DNA from: Aquirhabdus sp.
GTDB lineage: Bacteria; Pseudomonadota; Gammaproteobacteria; Pseudomonadales; Moraxellaceae
Length of the DNA stretch: 18,916 nucleotides
Direction: 5' to 3'
NCBI GenBank assembly: GCA_030150135.1
Contig: JASLGO010000172.1
Span: 1 to 18,916, forward strand
Position 1 is the stretch's first letter; each line of letters starts with the position of its first letter. The notes below the pieces were generated by a model. That model had not been told where the DNA came from. It searched no databases and worked only from the letters and a program-made list of their open reading frames with translations. A program made the position numbers and the translations under genes. Below are positions 1 to 6,633 of this stretch, piece by piece.

Positions 1-184
1 CTACCGCACGCTCCTTGAACAAGTTCGAGAAGAGCGAGCTAAACATTATTTAAGTCAGACGGATTTAAGTTTGAATGAAATCGCAGATTTGCTGGGCTAT
101 TCGGAGCAGAGTCCGTTTCAGAATGCGTTTCGGCGTTGGACTGGGGAATCACCAGGAAGTTTTAGGAAAAGTTTTGGGAAGTGA
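1..184 (+). CDS. AraC-family transcriptional regulator, C-terminal part (5' end outside window)
   Basis: Reading from base 2 gives an open frame of 60 residues ending at TGA 182-184, with no start inside the window, so this is the end of a longer gene. The fragment contains the second helix-turn-helix of the AraC/XylS family: the LSLNEIADLLGYSEQSPFQN segment, followed by FRRWTGESP and FR. This is the family's DNA-binding signature, where the recognition helix falls in the S-E-Q-S-P-F-Q-N part. Such proteins are cytoplasmic one-component activators, but the effector-binding N-terminus is missing, so target and ligand cannot be told. It converges on the TetR gene to its right with only about 30 bases between the stop codons. 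The fold is certain and the role is unknown. Confidence 0.9.
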   Translation, partial: YRTLLEQVREERAKHYLSQTDLSLNEIADLLGYSEQSPFQNAFRRWTGESPGSFRKSFGK

Positions 185-216
185 AAAACAACGAAATGAA
201 TCTGCTCCATCTTTAG

Positions 217-786
217 CTAAAAAGATTGATTCAACACCCCCTCCAAAAATTCCCGACTCCCTTCCAAAATCTCCCTTCCCACATCCTCCGACTTCATCGC
301 CCGTGCGAGCAGCACCGAACCCACCAACTGCGACACCACTGCCCATGCCGCTTGATCATCACCCAACCGCTTTTTCCAGATCTCATGAACTTGCTGAATC
401 GCATCTTCATATTTGATTTTGGTCGCATCATTTGAGCGGGCGATCTCAGCAGCGAGTGCAGGCACAGCGCAGCCTGTACGCGGGCTTTGTACATGCTTCC
501 AACTGAGATACATGCTTAATTGGCAATGAATCCACTCAGGCGTCGGTAACTCAGGCGCATGATCCGCAAACATTTTCACGCTGGCTTCTAGCTCTTTTTC
601 TACCAATTCTGTAAAGAGTTCAGCCTTCGACCCAAAATGACTATAGAACGCGCCACTGGTCAAGCCTGCCGCTTCGACAAACGCATCCACACCCGTCGAA
701 GCAAACCCCTTTTCCTTAGCGAGCGCGCCACTTGTTTCCAGAAGATGCTTGCGTGTCGCAGCTTTATGATCTTTTGAATATCGCAT
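217..786 (-). CDS. TetR/AcrR-family transcriptional repressor
   Basis: A 189-residue protein of normal TetR length. The N-terminal DNA-binding domain is clear: helix 1 around residues 8-27, then a helix-turn-helix at about 31-50 (TGVDAFVEAAGLTSGAFYSH) followed by the usual F-x-S-K-x-E-L-F segment. The remaining 130 residues form the variable ligand-binding and dimerisation domain and carry no recognisable specificity motif. The ATG at 786-784 is preceded by GAGGA about 9 bases upstream. The gene is divergent from the SDR gene at 971, and the shared intergenic region holds two TAACG-NN-CGTTA palindromes that are good candidate operators. By family precedent it should repress the SDR gene, and perhaps itself, until an unknown small molecule binds. 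Confidence 0.93.
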   Translation of the reverse strand: MRYSKDHKAATRKHLLETSGALAKEKGFASTGVDAFVEAAGLTSGAFYSHFGSKAELFTELVEKELEASVKMFADHAPELPTPEWIHCQLSMYLSWKHVQSPRTGCAVPALAAEIARSNDATKIKYEDAIQQVHEIWKKRLGDDQAAWAVVSQLVGSVLLARAMKSEDVGREILEGSREFLEGVLNQSF

Positions 787-898
787 CGCCTTATTTCCTC
801 ATACATTTTTCAGCAGATGAAAAGCTCAATAACTCGTTCGAGTGCTTTAACTGAAACTCACTTCTACTCCACTCAACGTCAGCGTACAGTCAAAGCGC

Positions 899-927
899 TT
901 GACATGGATTAAATCATAGCATAACGT
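899..927 (+). promoter_or_regulatory. candidate promoter of the SDR gene
   Basis: A perfect TTGACA -35 hexamer (899-904) lies 17 bases before TAACGT (922-927). That hexamer keeps the T1, A2 and T6 of a -10 box but matches only 3 of 6 positions. The -10 region falls inside the first of two palindromes, as expected for a repressed promoter. The -35 match is direct; the assignment is inference. Confidence 0.45.
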
Positions 928-950
928 TCGTTACTATAACGATCGTTATA
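922..950. promoter_or_regulatory. double palindromic operator between tetR and the SDR gene
   Basis: Two copies of TAACG-NN-CGTTA occur in tandem, at 922-933 (TAACGTTCGTTA) and 937-948 (TAACGATCGTTA), with centres 15 bases apart. The second copy extends to a perfect 16-base palindrome, TATAACGATCGTTATA, at 935-950. Tandem palindromes at a divergent tetR promoter are typical binding sites for TetR dimers, and a 15-base offset places two dimers on neighbouring faces of the helix. The symmetry is seen directly; binding by the adjacent repressor is inferred. Confidence 0.75.
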
Positions 951-970
951 TTATAAAAGGTAGAAAGTTC

Positions 971-1723
971 ATGAGTACTTCCACAAATACTGAACACAAA
1001 AAAGGTCAGGTGGCATTAGTCATCGGTGCAGGTGATTCAACAGGTGGCGCGATTGCCAAGCGCTTTGCCAAAGAAGGTCTGATTGCTTGCGTCACTCGAC
1101 GTAGTGCAGACAAGCTGCAGCCACTCGTCGATGAAATCATTGACGCAGGCGGACAAGCATATGGCTTCGCCTCCGATGCGCGTAAAGAAGAAGATGTGAT
1201 TGCTCTGATTGAACAAATCGAACGCGATATCGGACCAATTGAAGTCTTGGTCTTTAATATCGGCGCAAACGTGCCATGCAGTATCCTTGAAGAAACGGCG
1301 CGTAAGTATTTCAAAATCTGGGAAATGGCGTGTTTTGCAGGATTTCTGGTGGGTCGTGAAGTTGCCAAACGTATGGTGGTCAGAGAGCGCGGCACGATCA
1401 TCTTCACAGGGGCAACTGCGGCGGTACGTGGTTCGGCATATTTCGCAGCATTCTCGGGAGCAAAATCCGCACTGCGTGCATTAGCGCAAAGTATGGCGCG
1501 CGAACTTGGACCTCGAAATATTCATGTCGCGCATGTTGTCGTCGATGGTGCGATTGATACAGATTTTATTCGCAATAGCTTCCCAGATCGTTATGCGTTG
1601 AAATCAGAAGATGGCATCCTCAATCCAGATCATATCGCAGAAAACTATTGGTATTTACATACCCAAAAACGTGATGCATGGACGCATGAACTTGATCTGC
1701 GTCCTTGGATTGAGAAGTGGTAA
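971..1723 (+). CDS. SDR-family NAD(P)-dependent oxidoreductase with altered active site
   Basis: A 250-residue protein with the short-chain dehydrogenase Rossmann fold. The glycine-rich nucleotide loop is G19-A-G-D-S-T-G-G-A (residues 19-27), an NNAG-like N96-I-G-A follows strand 4, and LAQSMARELGP (171-181) is the standard helix after the active site. R43-R44 after strand 2 suggests NADP preference. Aligning GTIIFTGA with the GxIxxxxS segment of classical members puts Ala148 where the catalytic Ser should be. The YxxxK motif reads F161-S-G-A-K165, so the catalytic Tyr is Phe while Lys165 remains. The protein is therefore either an SDR using different chemistry (Thr149 is adjacent) or a non-catalytic binder. 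The ATG at 971 follows AAAGG with about 8 bases spacing. It is divergent from the TetR gene and probably controlled by it. The substrate is unknown. Confidence 0.9.
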   Translation: MSTSTNTEHKKGQVALVIGAGDSTGGAIAKRFAKEGLIACVTRRSADKLQPLVDEIIDAGGQAYGFASDARKEEDVIALIEQIERDIGPIEVLVFNIGANVPCSILEETARKYFKIWEMACFAGFLVGREVAKRMVVRERGTIIFTGATAAVRGSAYFAAFSGAKSALRALAQSMARELGPRNIHVAHVVVDGAIDTDFIRNSFPDRYALKSEDGILNPDHIAENYWYLHTQKRDAWTHELDLRPWIEKW

Positions 1724-1791
1724 GGGTTTGAATCTAATTAGGGCATGTTGAACTTTTGTCGAAATTAAACTTTTTACTTTTTCCCGCGCGT

Positions 1792-1835
1792 TTCGACAAG
1801 CTCAACGAGCTATGCAGTTCACTGAGCTTGTCGAA
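1792..1835. repeat. REP-like intergenic inverted repeat
   Basis: Perfect 13-base arms TTCGACAAGCTCA (1792-1804) and TGAGCTTGTCGAA (1823-1835) flank an 18-base loop between the SDR gene and the DsbA-fold gene. The core CACTGAGCTTGTCGAAGTG recurs with two mismatches at 11933-11951. This matches a dispersed extragenic palindromic repeat type. It could also act as a transcript-end hairpin, although no T-run follows. Confidence 0.75.
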
Positions 1836-1932
1836 GTGTACCGTAAAATGATTTTAAATTATTTTTTTCCTACAGTTTTCAACCCCTCAGGAAAACTATA
1901 TTACCTAGGTAGATGAAATAGGAACACTCATC

Positions 1933-2529
1933 ATGAACAAAACTATTGATTTTTATTTTGATTTTGGCAGTCCAACTTCTTATTTAGCATGGACACAATT
2001 GCCTAAGATCGCAGCAGCGGCAGGAGCAAAGCTCAATTATCACCCTGTATTACTCGGTGGTATTTTTCAAGCGACAGGCAACCAATCTCCTGTCATGATT
2101 CCACTGAAAGCAGTGTGGATGTTCAAAGACTTGACGCGATTCAGCGAACGCTATGGCGTGGTGTATCGCCAAAATCCATTTTTTCCAATTAACACCATGC
2201 AACTGATGCGCGCCGCGACTGGCATACAACTGCGCAAACCTGAATTGTTTGACCACTATCTCGCAACGATTTATCAAGCAATGTGGGCTGATGAAAAAAA
2301 TCTTGGCGATCCAGCGGTGCTCGCGGCGTTGTTAGCGAAAGCAGGTTTTGATCCACAAGAGATTTTTGCATTAACCCAAGATCAAGACGTCAAAGACAAA
2401 TTACGCGCCGACACAGATGCTGCGATAGCGCGCGGGATCTTTGGTCTGCCTGTCATGTTTGTCGATGATGAAATGTATTTTGGGCAAGATCGTCTAGATT
2501 TCGTCGAAGAAGCACTGCGCAAAGGTTGA
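1933..2529 (+). CDS. DsbA-fold oxidoreductase/isomerase, 2-hydroxychromene-2-carboxylate isomerase (GST-kappa) family
   Basis: A 198-residue cytoplasmic protein (no signal peptide) of the thioredoxin-fold HCCA isomerase/GST-kappa family. The N-terminal strand FYFDFGSPTSYLAW carries Ser13 at the position of the glutathione-activating Ser of this family, not a CxxC pair. The middle helical insert includes NTMQLMRA. The C-terminal part has GIFGLPVMFVDDEMYFGQDRL, where Pro173 is the conserved cis-proline and the following residues are the family's last strand and helix. Family members carry out glutathione-dependent isomerisation in naphthalene-type aromatic degradation, but many homologues have unknown substrates. 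No aromatic-degradation genes lie nearby, so the naphthalene role should not be assumed. The ATG at 1933 is preceded by AGGA at about 9 bases. It has the same direction as the SDR gene, 209 bases away with a REP-like repeat between. Confidence 0.88.
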   Translation: MNKTIDFYFDFGSPTSYLAWTQLPKIAAAAGAKLNYHPVLLGGIFQATGNQSPVMIPLKAVWMFKDLTRFSERYGVVYRQNPFFPINTMQLMRAATGIQLRKPELFDHYLATIYQAMWADEKNLGDPAVLAALLAKAGFDPQEIFALTQDQDVKDKLRADTDAAIARGIFGLPVMFVDDEMYFGQDRLDFVEEALRKG

Positions 2530-2551
2530 TCACATCAAAAATGACACAATC

Positions 2552-2585
2552 AAGGTGAATCAGGACATAAAACTGTTCACCTTTT
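2552..2585 (+). terminator. hairpin after the DsbA-fold gene, possible intrinsic terminator
   Basis: AAGGTGAA (2552-2559) pairs with TTCACCTT (2576-2583), with an inner CAG/CTG pairing, and a short TTTT follows. It lies 23 bases after the stop codon of the upstream gene. The T-run is short, so termination may be partial. The right arm doubles as part of a candidate dusC promoter. Confidence 0.45.
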
Positions 2586-2604
2586 ACCCAAAATCCGCTA
2601 TAAA
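2576..2604 (+). promoter_or_regulatory. candidate dusC promoter
   Basis: TTCACC (2576-2581, 4 of 6 consensus) and TATAAA (2599-2604, 5 of 6) are separated by 17 bases, ending 39 bases before the dusC ATG. The -35 overlaps the right arm of the preceding hairpin. Inferred from the hexamers only. Confidence 0.45.
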
Positions 2605-2643
2605 GACCGACCTAAAATACTCCGCGCAAAATCCCCAACTCTC

Positions 2644-3591
2644 ATGAAACTCATTCTCGCTCCAATGGAAGGTCTTACTGACCCGCCCATGCGTCGTCTA
2701 CTCACCGAAGTCGGTTCATACGACTGGTGCGTGTCTGAGTTCATTCGTATTACTGATCAACTGCTTCCTGCACATGTAATCCATAGTTATTGTCCCGAAC
2801 TCCATCAAGGTTGCAAAACCGACAGTGGCACGCCTGTGCATATTCAGTTTCTCGGTAATGATCCGATTGCACTCGCCGACAATGCTGCATTTGCCGTCGA
2901 GCTGGGCGCACCAGCAATTGATCTGAATTTCGGCTGCCCTGCGAAAACCGTTAATCGTCATCGTGGCGGTGCAGTGCTATTAGATGAACCTGAAGTGATT
3001 CATGAGATTATCGCCGCAGTACGCAAAGCTGTGCCTCAGCATATTCCTGTTTCGGCAAAAATGCGGCTCGGCTATCTCGATGACGCGCGAACACTGGATA
3101 ACGCCCGTGCCATCGAATCCGCTGGCGCAGCATGGCTCACCATTCACGCGCGAACCAAAACCGATGGCTATAAACCGCCAGCCTATTGGGAAAAACTCCC
3201 TGCGGTACGCGAAGCTGTGTCAATGCCATTGATTGCCAATGGTGAGATTTGGACGGTCGAAGATGCGGCGCGGTGTCAGGAAGTGAGTGGTTGTATCGAT
3301 CTGATGCTTGGTCGCGGCGCGGTCACACGACCCGATTTGGTCAATCGTATTCGTGGGCAACATGGCATCGATTGGTCAACATTGCTAAAACTGCAACTCG
3401 ACTTCTTGGATAGCCCAACCAAAACCGATGCAGGACTCGTCGGACGTTACAAACAATGGCTTGGCATGTTGACGCATGGCTATGTTGAAGCCGAAGAACT
3501 GTGGGCGAAGGTTAAAAAAGCCAAACAGCTCGACGACATGAGAACCGAAATTGCATCAATACTCGGTACAAAACCACAGGTATTGGTGTGA
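2644..3591 (+). CDS. dusC: tRNA-dihydrouridine(16) synthase DusC
   Basis: A 315-residue flavoenzyme that reduces uridine to dihydrouridine in the D-loop of tRNA, using FMN and NADPH in the cytoplasm. The N-terminal TIM barrel begins with the FMN-binding LAPMEGLTDPPMRR. The catalytic Cys98 lies in DLNFGCPAKTVNRHRGGA, where FGCPAKTVN-x-x-x-GGA is the Dus signature. K-M-R-L-G (about 139-143), H-A-R-T (168-171) and NGEIW with LMLGRGA form the rest of the FMN and phosphate site. The C-terminal helical domain (about 240-315) completes the DusC-type architecture. The overall pattern, including VGSYDWCVSEFIR near the start, fits DusC better than DusA or DusB. The length is normal for DusC. There is no strong Shine-Dalgarno before the ATG at 2644. 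The gene stands alone, with a possible promoter at 2576-2604. Confidence 0.95.
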   Translation: MKLILAPMEGLTDPPMRRLLTEVGSYDWCVSEFIRITDQLLPAHVIHSYCPELHQGCKTDSGTPVHIQFLGNDPIALADNAAFAVELGAPAIDLNFGCPAKTVNRHRGGAVLLDEPEVIHEIIAAVRKAVPQHIPVSAKMRLGYLDDARTLDNARAIESAGAAWLTIHARTKTDGYKPPAYWEKLPAVREAVSMPLIANGEIWTVEDAARCQEVSGCIDLMLGRGAVTRPDLVNRIRGQHGIDWSTLLKLQLDFLDSPTKTDAGLVGRYKQWLGMLTHGYVEAEELWAKVKKAKQLDDMRTEIASILGTKPQVLV

Positions 3592-3730
3592 CCTAAACAA
3601 AATCGATTTATACAAAGCACACCGATATAAATACCGTGACCAAAGAAATAAGAATTAGATTATTGCCAATAAATTCCATTTTGAATCCCCCCATTCACTT
3701 TTTCTAAAATAATGTTCAAATCGACACGCA

Positions 3731-3919
3731 TCAGCGCATCACAAAACACTTTACGTTGGAAAATAACTCTTCAAGTGCGCCAACACGTTTGCTAATCATG
3801 TCATCGCAGCCGCACTGCTCACATTTCGGCAGCTCGTCGCCAGCACGGCGTAGGCGAACAACTTGACTCCATCCGCAAAACGCGCAGATTACTCGTATAG
3901 GGGAATGTTTAGTTGACAT
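3731..3919 (-). CDS. small zinc-ribbon protein of unknown function
   Basis: A 62-residue protein with two cysteine pairs, C12-A-F-C15-G-W and C33-E-Q-C36-G-C38, which together form a four-Cys zinc ribbon. The rest is basic in the middle (RLRRAG), and no membrane segment or signal is present. The start is set at ATG 3919-3917 because a strong AAGGAG lies 6 bases upstream. An earlier in-frame ATG pair at 3937 would put that ribosome binding site inside the coding region. It is a single leftward gene between dusC and a long AT-rich gap. Zinc ribbons of this size often bind nucleic acids or act as accessory factors, but nothing here shows which. The ribbon is seen directly and the function is unknown. 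Confidence 0.75.
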   Translation of the reverse strand: MSTKHSPIRVICAFCGWSQVVRLRRAGDELPKCEQCGCDDMISKRVGALEELFSNVKCFVMR

Positions 3920-4607
3920 GATGTACTCCTTCATCAAAGCACTCCATCATCCTGATAGAGGGTTTATACCTTGATATTGCAATTTGTGAGCCAGTTCACA
4001 CTATGATTCTCAATTCTTCTTATTAATGCAGATGCCCATCTACTGATCTACGAAAAAAACTCCCATCTAAGGTTAAAGTTGTACTTAAAATGACATCGCC
4101 CAAAATCTCGTTAAAGCTCTTTAAAAACCATTATTGAGCCTTTCTTCAAAAAAAATAATGTCTCTCAAGCAGTAAATCGTCCTCCGATGAACACTTAGAA
4201 ACTTAAAATCATGATTAAAAAAACTAAAATGTACATTTAATATACATTTTATGTGTTAACTGACTTGGTTTTCAGGGCGTCTACATAATGGCTTTTCCCA
4301 TGTTGAGCACACTCATGCCAAATATAACCTGTGATAGAAGGCTCATAAGGAGCTGACTAACGGTATTAAATTACAGATGAAAAGAATGACAATAATGCCA
4401 ACCTCGCCTCAATTACAGCAACAACTTACATCAAGAGATGTCAAAAATAGTCACTTGGTGCAATTTTTTGTCGATTTTGACATAACAAAAAAAAGACGAG
4501 TCTTTAGGTCAAAAGTTGTTTCTATGATTTGTATGTTCGATGTGAAATAAAATGACGGGGACGAGAAATCTCATTTTTATTTTGAATACTTACGCTGGGT
4601 CTTTAAC
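3920..4607. other. AT-rich intergenic region without a convincing gene
   Basis: About 690 bases visibly richer in A and T than the neighbouring genes. Only short open frames occur. The longest I traced is a 57-codon plus-strand frame at 4377-4550 with no ribosome binding site at a useful distance and no recognisable motif. A run of AT-rich half repeats (ATGTACATTT then ATATACATTT) lies near 4229-4250. A weak hairpin with a T-run for the leftward exonuclease gene is at 4487-4505. The region may hold promoters for the zinc-ribbon gene, an unrecognised small RNA, or decayed foreign DNA. Confidence 0.6.
4487..4505 (-). terminator. weak possible terminator of the cysM-exonuclease operon
   Basis: On the minus strand AAAGA-CTCG-TCTTT is followed directly by a run of T. 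The stem is short and A/U-rich, and it lies about 100 bases after the exonuclease stop codon, so it is a weak candidate. Confidence 0.25.
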
Positions 4608-5393
4608 TTATTCCCAGCTTTTTAAGAAACCATGTTGATGCACAGAATGTACGGCCAAAAAGTCGCGTGTATGTCGAACCCATTCATCATGATCATTGAG
4701 ATCCAACTGACCACGCAGGAGTTGCCAGCGCAAATACACTAGCCATGTATTCAACACATCACCTTCGCAATATTCTTTCAGCTCGTTCCACTGCCCTGCT
4801 TGGACTTGGCTGCTGACATCCGCACCACTGACGCCTTGCTTACCTGGAAAACCAAATAATTGGGCAATATCATCTAATTTCTGAAAATTGCGATTATTGA
4901 ACAGTGCCATCGCATCCATCAAATCAGTATGACGAGCATGATAACGATTTTGGTAATTGTCATAGCGGCGACTATGATCATGCTCACCTTGATCAAGGAA
5001 ACGCGGCGCGGACAATTTATGTAGCATGGCACGATAAATCAGAACGGGTACGTCAAAACCAGCGCCATTCCAACTCACCAAAGTCGGAAAATGTTTATCA
5101 AACACACCGAGAAAGCGAGCAATAATGTCTCGTTCTGATAAATCCTGCTGGGTAAATGAAAAGAGTTTCATTTCACCCGAACCCACCCACAACCCCGAAA
5201 TACAGACGATTTCGTGAAAAGGTAAACGCGGGAAATCAGTGCTGCCATCATAGCGACCATACGCTTCACTACGTCTGAGATGAGACAATGCTTGCAACGC
5301 CTCATCAGTCGGTAAATTTAAACCGTTCATGCGCTGACCCGCTTCGACATCGGTCACGGTTTCAATATCAAAGACTAATATCGGCTGATGCAT
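4608..5393 (-). CDS. predicted 3'-5' exonuclease, PolB-exonuclease-like (DEDDy)
   Basis: A 261-residue protein of the RNase H-fold family named for similarity to the proofreading domain of DNA polymerase B. The three exonuclease motifs are present in order: ExoI with D9-I-E11, ExoII as SWNGAGFD114, and ExoIII as Y208-C-E-G-D212, the YxxxD form of the DEDDy class. These acidic residues would bind the two catalytic metal ions. No polymerase domain is attached, so it is a stand-alone nuclease, probably for DNA, in the cytoplasm; its true substrate is not established for this family. It follows cysM with 6 bases between stop and start, and its GAGGA ribosome binding site overlaps the cysM stop codon. 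The two are therefore very likely co-transcribed and translationally coupled, although no functional link is evident. Confidence 0.88.
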   Translation of the reverse strand: MHQPILVFDIETVTDVEAGQRMNGLNLPTDEALQALSHLRRSEAYGRYDGSTDFPRLPFHEIVCISGLWVGSGEMKLFSFTQQDLSERDIIARFLGVFDKHFPTLVSWNGAGFDVPVLIYRAMLHKLSAPRFLDQGEHDHSRRYDNYQNRYHARHTDLMDAMALFNNRNFQKLDDIAQLFGFPGKQGVSGADVSSQVQAGQWNELKEYCEGDVLNTWLVYLRWQLLRGQLDLNDHDEWVRHTRDFLAVHSVHQHGFLKSWE

Positions 5394-5399
5394 ACTGTG

Positions 5400-6338
5400 T
5401 TATTCCTCATCCTGAACAGAATAGAGCCCTGTAGACAGATAACGATCACCACGATCGCAAATAATACAAGCAATCACTGCATGTGGATTTTCTTCCGCAA
5501 CTTTGATTGCAGCCCAAGCTGCACCACCAGAAGAAACCCCTGCAAAAATCCCTTCAGAACGAGCCAATTGGCGCATGGTTTTTTCGGCATCAATCTGCTC
5601 GATATCCATCGTCCGATCAACCAGTTCTGGTTTAAAGATGGTCGGCAAATATTCTTTCGGCCAGCGACGAATCCCCGCAATATGCGCACCATCTGCAGGC
5701 TGCAAACCGATAATTTGAATATCTGGATTTTGTTCTTTGAGATAGCGTGCCACGCCCATGATCGTGCCTGTCGTACCCATCGAGCTAATAAAATGAGTGA
5801 TCTTACCTTCGGTCTGACGCCACAGCTCTGGACCTGTCGTTTTATAGTGCGCATCAGAATTGTCTGGATTACCGAACTGATTGAGCACACGTCCCTTGCC
5901 TTCAGCTTGCATTTGCAAAGCCAAATCACGTGCCGCTTCCATACCACCGCCTTCTGCGGGAACTTCGATCAAGGTCGCCCCATACGCCAGCATGGCATCT
6001 TTGCGTTCCTGAGTTGAATTATCAGGCATGATTAGAATCATTCGATAACCACGCATCGCGGCGACCATTGCCAGCGCAATACCAGTATTCCCACTGGTCG
6101 CTTCAATCAACGTATCGCCGACTTTAATGTCGCCACGCAGCTCGGCTTGCATGATCATGTTATATGCAGGGCGATCTTTGACTGAACCTGCTGGATTGTT
6201 ACCTTCCAGTTTGGCTAGCACTGTCGCTTGGGTATGCTGAACGAGGCGTTGCAACCGAACTAAAGGCGTATTTCCAATGGTTTGATCAATAATCGTGGTA
6301 TGCAATTGCGGTTGATCTGGCGCGAAATCATTCGTCAT
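5400..6338 (-). CDS. cysM: cysteine synthase B
   Basis: A 312-residue PLP enzyme making cysteine from O-acetylserine with sulfide or thiosulfate as sulfur donor, in the cytoplasm. The PLP lysine is K54 in LEGNNPAGSVKDRPA; the NNPAGSVKDRPA form is typical of CysM and not CysK. The substrate loop EATSGNTGIALA, the phosphate-binding SSMGTTGTIMG and the C-terminal GVSSGGAAWAA are all present, as is the CysM-type IAGIRRWPKEYLP. An in-frame ATG exists 8 codons earlier (6362), but the ATG at 6338 is preceded by AAGG at 7 bases and gives the usual family N-terminus, so it is preferred. It heads a leftward operon with the predicted exonuclease and is divergent from gacS. No separate sulfur-assimilation genes are in view. 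Confidence 0.95.
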   Translation of the reverse strand: MTNDFAPDQPQLHTTIIDQTIGNTPLVRLQRLVQHTQATVLAKLEGNNPAGSVKDRPAYNMIMQAELRGDIKVGDTLIEATSGNTGIALAMVAAMRGYRMILIMPDNSTQERKDAMLAYGATLIEVPAEGGGMEAARDLALQMQAEGKGRVLNQFGNPDNSDAHYKTTGPELWRQTEGKITHFISSMGTTGTIMGVARYLKEQNPDIQIIGLQPADGAHIAGIRRWPKEYLPTIFKPELVDRTMDIEQIDAEKTMRQLARSEGIFAGVSSGGAAWAAIKVAEENPHAVIACIICDRGDRYLSTGLYSVQDEE

Positions 6339-6573
6339 AGAATGCCTTGCTGAATGCAGCATGAAAGTTACTCAAATAAAAAACAGCTCAAACAAAAACG
6401 ACTCGCAGAGAGTCTATAGAAGCAGAGCGTTGATAGAAATGTATTGTAGAGAAAAAGAGATCAACTTGCACGGTCAGCAAACCTCAACACGCCCTAATCT
6501 AAAAAGATGATTTATCCCGCTAAGCCATTTAGAATGCACCTACTCATCGGATATTTTCAAGCATTTAGAGCCA

Positions 6574-6601
6574 TTGAGTGCACCACCAATCACCATAAAA
6601 T
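6574..6601 (+). promoter_or_regulatory. candidate gacS promoter
   Basis: TTGAGT (6574-6579) and TAAAAT (6596-6601, 5 of 6 consensus) are spaced by 16 bases and end 32 bases before the gacS ATG. This is inferred from hexamer match and position only. Confidence 0.35.
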
Positions 6602-6633
6602 CGTAATCATTGCAACGAAGGAAAATTTGCCTC

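Noticed and set aside
149..494. Several overlapping short frames across the 3' half of the TetR gene
   Set aside because: All are shadows of the tetR coding frame, without ribosome binding sites or family motifs.
1006..1407. 133-codon minus-strand frame opposite the SDR gene
   Set aside because: It is antisense to a well-supported SDR gene, and its low-complexity Ser/Arg/Ile-rich product has no recognisable domain.
4255..4335. Possible insertion-sequence or attachment-site remnant in the AT-rich gap
   Set aside because: A short readable frame and a TGAG-CACA-CTCA symmetry caught the eye, but there are no terminal inverted repeats, target duplications or recognisable transposase residues.
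4377..4550. 57-codon plus-strand frame in the AT-rich gap
   Set aside because: AAGGAG lies about 24 bases before its ATG, too far to serve it, and the translation shows no motif or sensible composition. It also spans the weak terminator hairpin of the opposite-strand operon.
5388..6017. 209-codon plus-strand frame opposite cysM
   Set aside because: It lies wholly antisense to a clear cysM and the cysM stop region, with a composition (many Cys, Arg, Thr, His) typical of the reverse strand of a real gene.
6610..6633. TTG start eight codons before the gacS ATG
   Set aside because: The AAGGA ribosome binding site lies inside these codons and serves the ATG at 6634.
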